The position numbers were made by a program, and so were the translations under genes. Under the pieces are notes generated by a model. The model ran no database searches. It saw only the letters and a program-made list of their open reading frames with translations, and had not been told where the DNA came from. A DNA stretch of 64,000 nucleotides from JBBSBL01 sp038251325. GTDB lineage: Bacteria > Actinomycetota > Thermoleophilia > Solirubrobacterales > Solirubrobacteraceae. The stretch covers positions 25,386 to 89,385 of the forward strand of contig JBBSBL010000004.1 in assembly GCA_038251325.1 (NCBI GenBank). The letters run 5' to 3'. Every line of letters starts with the position of its first letter. Position 1 is the stretch's first letter. Positions 61,875 to 64,000 of the stretch are shown here, piece after piece.

Positions 61875-63290
61875 GTGGCTGAGAAGAAGCCCCCAGCGCC
61901 AAACGAGAACGAGCTGCCCACCGGCCGCGTCGCCCGCACCGCCCGCTTCGGCGGCCTGGTGGCCGGGCAGTCGCTGCGCTGGGCGGGCACGCGCGCCGCG
62001 AACCTGACCCGGGGCGACGACGCCGCCGAGCGGGCGATGGAGGAGCGCGCCTTCGGCGTCGCCGAGGAGCTCGTCGACCAGCTCGGCAAGATGCGCGGCG
62101 CGGCGATGAAGATCGGCCAGGTGCTCTCCACCGTCGACTTCGACGCGATCCCGGAGGGCGAGCGCGACCGCTTCAAGCAGAAGCTCGCGGCCCTGCGCGA
62201 CGACGCGCCCTCGGTGCCGTTCTCCAAGATTCGCAAGCTCATCGAGGAGGAGCTCGGGGGCAAGCTGTCGGAGTCCTTCGCCTCGTTTGACGAGGAGGCA
62301 TTCGCCGCGGCGTCGATCGGCCAGGTCCATCGCGCCGTCACCCACGACGGCGCCGAGGTCGTCGTCAAGGTCCAGTACCCGGGCGTCGCCGAGGCCGTGG
62401 AGACCGATCTGCGCAACATGCGCATCCTCTTCCCGATGCTCAAGCGCCTCGCGCCGGGGCTCGACGTCAACGCGCTGGGCCAGGAGCTCCGCGAGCGGAT
62501 CGGCGAGGAGCTCGACTACGAGCTCGAGGCGCAGAACCAGCGCCGGGTCGAGCGCGCGTTCCGCGGCCATCCGTTCATCCGCGTCCCGCGCGTCGACACC
62601 GCGCTCTCCGCGCGGCGGATACTCGTCTCCGAGTACGTCGAGGGCCTCGGCTTCGAGGCGGTCAAGGCACTGCGCGAGTCCGAGCGCGACCGCTACGGCG
62701 AGATCCTCTTCCGCTTCTTCTTCTCCCTGCTCCACCGCGAGCGATTCTGCTCCGGCGATCCGCATCCCGGGAACTACCTGCTCTGCTCCGACGGCCGGGT
62801 CTGCTTCCTCGACTTCGGGCTGATGCGGACCGTGTCGCAGGAGACGCTCGACGCCGAGCGGGCGCTGGCGCACGCCGTCGTCGATTCCGACGCCGACCAG
62901 GTGAAGGCGCGGCTCGGCGAGCTCGGCTACCTGCCCGAGCCCGACGACTTCGATCCCGAGCTCCTGCTGATCCAGATGCAGGCCGCGGGGGAGTGGGCCT
63001 TCACTCCCGGCTTCCGGCGCCTCTCGCCGGACTACGTGCGCGAGCTGACCGAGGTCGGCGGCTCGCCGCGCTCGCCGTACTTCGACCAGATGCGCAAGAT
63101 GACGCTGCCGCCCGAGGCGCTGCTCGTGCGCCGTATGGAGGGGCTCGTCTTCTCGGTGCTCGGCGAGCTGCGCGCCGGAGCCGACTGGTACGCGCTGGGC
63201 ACCGAGCACTGGGGCGACGCCCCGCCGGGCACCGAGCTCGGCGAGCTCGACGCCGAGTGGCGGGCGGGGCGGCGGGCGCGGGCCGCGTAG
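61875..63290 (+). CDS. AarF/UbiB family atypical kinase (ABC1)
   Basis: 471 residues. GAAMKIGQVLS (the KxGQ motif that shapes the ATP site), AAASIGQVHRA (Ala-rich loop), EVVVKVQYPGV with the catalytic Lys, SGDPHPGNYLLC and CFLDFGLMR form a full UbiB-type domain. These ATPases support ubiquinone or related isoprenoid lipid metabolism; in actinobacteria with menaquinone the role is unclear. GTG start. Confidence 0.93.
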   Translation: MAEKKPPAPNENELPTGRVARTARFGGLVAGQSLRWAGTRAANLTRGDDAAERAMEERAFGVAEELVDQLGKMRGAAMKIGQVLSTVDFDAIPEGERDRFKQKLAALRDDAPSVPFSKIRKLIEEELGGKLSESFASFDEEAFAAASIGQVHRAVTHDGAEVVVKVQYPGVAEAVETDLRNMRILFPMLKRLAPGLDVNALGQELRERIGEELDYELEAQNQRRVERAFRGHPFIRVPRVDTALSARRILVSEYVEGLGFEAVKALRESERDRYGEILFRFFFSLLHRERFCSGDPHPGNYLLCSDGRVCFLDFGLMRTVSQETLDAERALAHAVVDSDADQVKARLGELGYLPEPDDFDPELLLIQMQAAGEWAFTPGFRRLSPDYVRELTEVGGSPRSPYFDQMRKMTLPPEALLVRRMEGLVFSVLGELRAGADWYALGTEHWGDAPPGTELGELDAEWRAGRRARAA

Positions 63291-63347
63291 CCTGTCGGGG
63301 CCGCGGCGCGCGACGCCCGCGGATCTCCCAAGACCCGAAGGAGCAAG

Positions 63348-63809
63348 ATGTCCGTCCTCACCCTCACCGGCCTCGACGAGGTCCGCTCCCACGTCGGCCA
63401 GGAGCTCGGCGTCAGCCGCTGGCACGAGGTCACCCAGAAGGCGATCGACGACTTCGCCGAGGTGACCGGCGACCACCAGTGGATCCACGTCGACCCCGAG
63501 CGCGCGAAGGCCACGCCGTTCGGCGGGACGATCGCCCACGGCTACTACACGCTCTCGCTCGCCCCGATGTTCTCCTACGAGATGTTCGCGCTGGAGGGCT
63601 TCGCGTTCGGCGTCAACTACGGGCTGAACCGCGTGCGCTTCCCGGCGCCGCTGCCGGTCGGCAGCAAGGTGCGGATGCGCGCGACGCTTCAGAACGTCGA
63701 GGAGATCACCGGCGGCGCGCAGATCACCACGGCGCTGACCTTCGAGACCGAGCGCGGCGAGAAGCCGGTCTGCGTGGCCGAGTCGCTCGCGCGGGTGTAC
63801 ACGGGCTAG
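63348..63809 (+). CDS. MaoC-like (R)-enoyl-CoA hydratase
   Basis: 153 residues. The hotdog-fold active site is DFAEVTGDHQWIHVDPERAK followed by GTIAHGYYTLSLAPMF, with catalytic Asp and His. It hydrates short enoyl-CoAs. AAGGAG lies four bases before the ATG, one of the clearer ribosome-binding sites in the window. Confidence 0.95.
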   Translation: MSVLTLTGLDEVRSHVGQELGVSRWHEVTQKAIDDFAEVTGDHQWIHVDPERAKATPFGGTIAHGYYTLSLAPMFSYEMFALEGFAFGVNYGLNRVRFPAPLPVGSKVRMRATLQNVEEITGGAQITTALTFETERGEKPVCVAESLARVYTG

Positions 63810-63820
63810 GGTCGAGACTC

Positions 63821-64000
63821 ATGGCGACCGAGACCGGGCAAGCCACCGACCACCGCCTCCATGTGGCCGGCGAGTGGCTCGACACGGGCGCGTGGCTCGA
63901 GGTCCACAACCCCTACGGCGGCGCGCTGGTGGCGCGGGTCCCGCGGGGCGACGCGGCGCTCGTCGACCGTGCCGTCGCCTCCGCCCGCGCCGCGCTGGAG
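63821..64000 (+). CDS. Aldehyde dehydrogenase family protein, N-terminal part
   Basis: Sixty codons are visible. HRLHVAGEWLDTGAWLEVHN followed by PYGGALVARVPRGDAA and DRAVASARAA is the typical N-terminus of NAD-dependent aldehyde dehydrogenases (glyceraldehyde-3-phosphate or succinate-semialdehyde types). The catalytic part lies beyond the right edge. Confidence 0.85.
   Translation, partial: MATETGQATDHRLHVAGEWLDTGAWLEVHNPYGGALVARVPRGDAALVDRAVASARAALE

Overview
The window is very GC-rich, densely coding chromosomal DNA. GTG starts and stop/start overlaps (ATGA, GTGA, TGATG) are common, and codon third positions are almost all G or C. The gene set fits a motile, aerobic actinobacterium, most plausibly of class Thermoleophilia (Solirubrobacterales-like). 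It includes trehalose synthase TreT with an OtsA, a class E sortase, a FlgM-like anti-sigma factor, a CcmABC(D) heme exporter inside a tetrapyrrole operon, DUF1385, DUF3107-like and DUF2236 proteins, and a Yme1-like FtsH. The class assignment is inference from gene content; no rRNA or phylogenetic marker tree was available.

Layout. 1-5.6 kb (minus strand): response regulator, histidine kinase, inositol-monophosphatase-like enzyme, treT and otsA form one tightly spaced unit that looks like a sensor-controlled trehalose operon; otsA leaves the left edge. 5.6-9.7 kb (plus): an M28-like membrane protein without the usual metal ligands, a class E sortase translationally overlapped with a lysyl-oxidase-like lipoprotein, and a FlgM-like protein. 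9.7-13.1 kb (minus): thiL, a lone infA and a class A penicillin-binding protein with a poly-glycine tail. 13.2-18.5 kb: mannosyltransferase, HAD hydrolase, CPBP protease, L,D-transpeptidase with an 8-codon leader, a small membrane protein and pyrE. 18.5-22.0 kb: a VapBC pair, then a 2.7-kb insertion bounded by a 40-bp duplication of the 3' end of tRNA-Arg(CCT); it carries an ABC-2 exporter and a decayed IS1182-type transposase but no integrase. 22.2-29.7 kb: an APC-like permease and a five-gene peptide ABC importer.

29.6-34 kb (minus): asparaginase-II-like protein, D-aminoacyl-tRNA deacylase, GalT-like HIT enzyme, GNAT and a TlpA-like lipoprotein. 34.0-36.6 kb: an orphan SF2 helicase with added N- and C-terminal regions. 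36.6-45.9 kb (minus): a 12-gene run of almost entirely overlapping genes linking siroheme/heme synthesis (precorrin-2 dehydrogenase, hemA, hemC, cobA-hemD), heme export (ccmABC and a ccmD candidate), molybdopterin genes (moaC, mog), a SAM hydrolase and birA. A heme-protein candidate of the MpaB/DUF2236 family is divergent from it. 46.9-52.5 kb: a lone PilT-type ATPase, aldehyde dehydrogenase, a LuxR HTH fragment, rarA and a chromate transporter gene interrupted by an in-frame amber codon. 52.5-64 kb: mostly plus-strand housekeeping genes (M20 peptidase, DUF1385, FtsH-like, methylmalonyl-CoA epimerase, NagD-type HAD, ychF, PhzF, two VOC proteins, an ABC1 kinase, MaoC and the start of an aldehyde dehydrogenase), with a stand-alone 5'-3' exonuclease on the minus strand.

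Most regions are ordinary chromosome. The points that most deserve a second look are the tRNA-Arg insertion, the sortase/lysyl-oxidase pair, the tetrapyrrole-cofactor operon with its cysteine-rich precorrin-2 dehydrogenase, the amber codon in chrA, and the orphan helicase. No CRISPR array, prophage, biosynthetic cluster or rRNA operon was seen.
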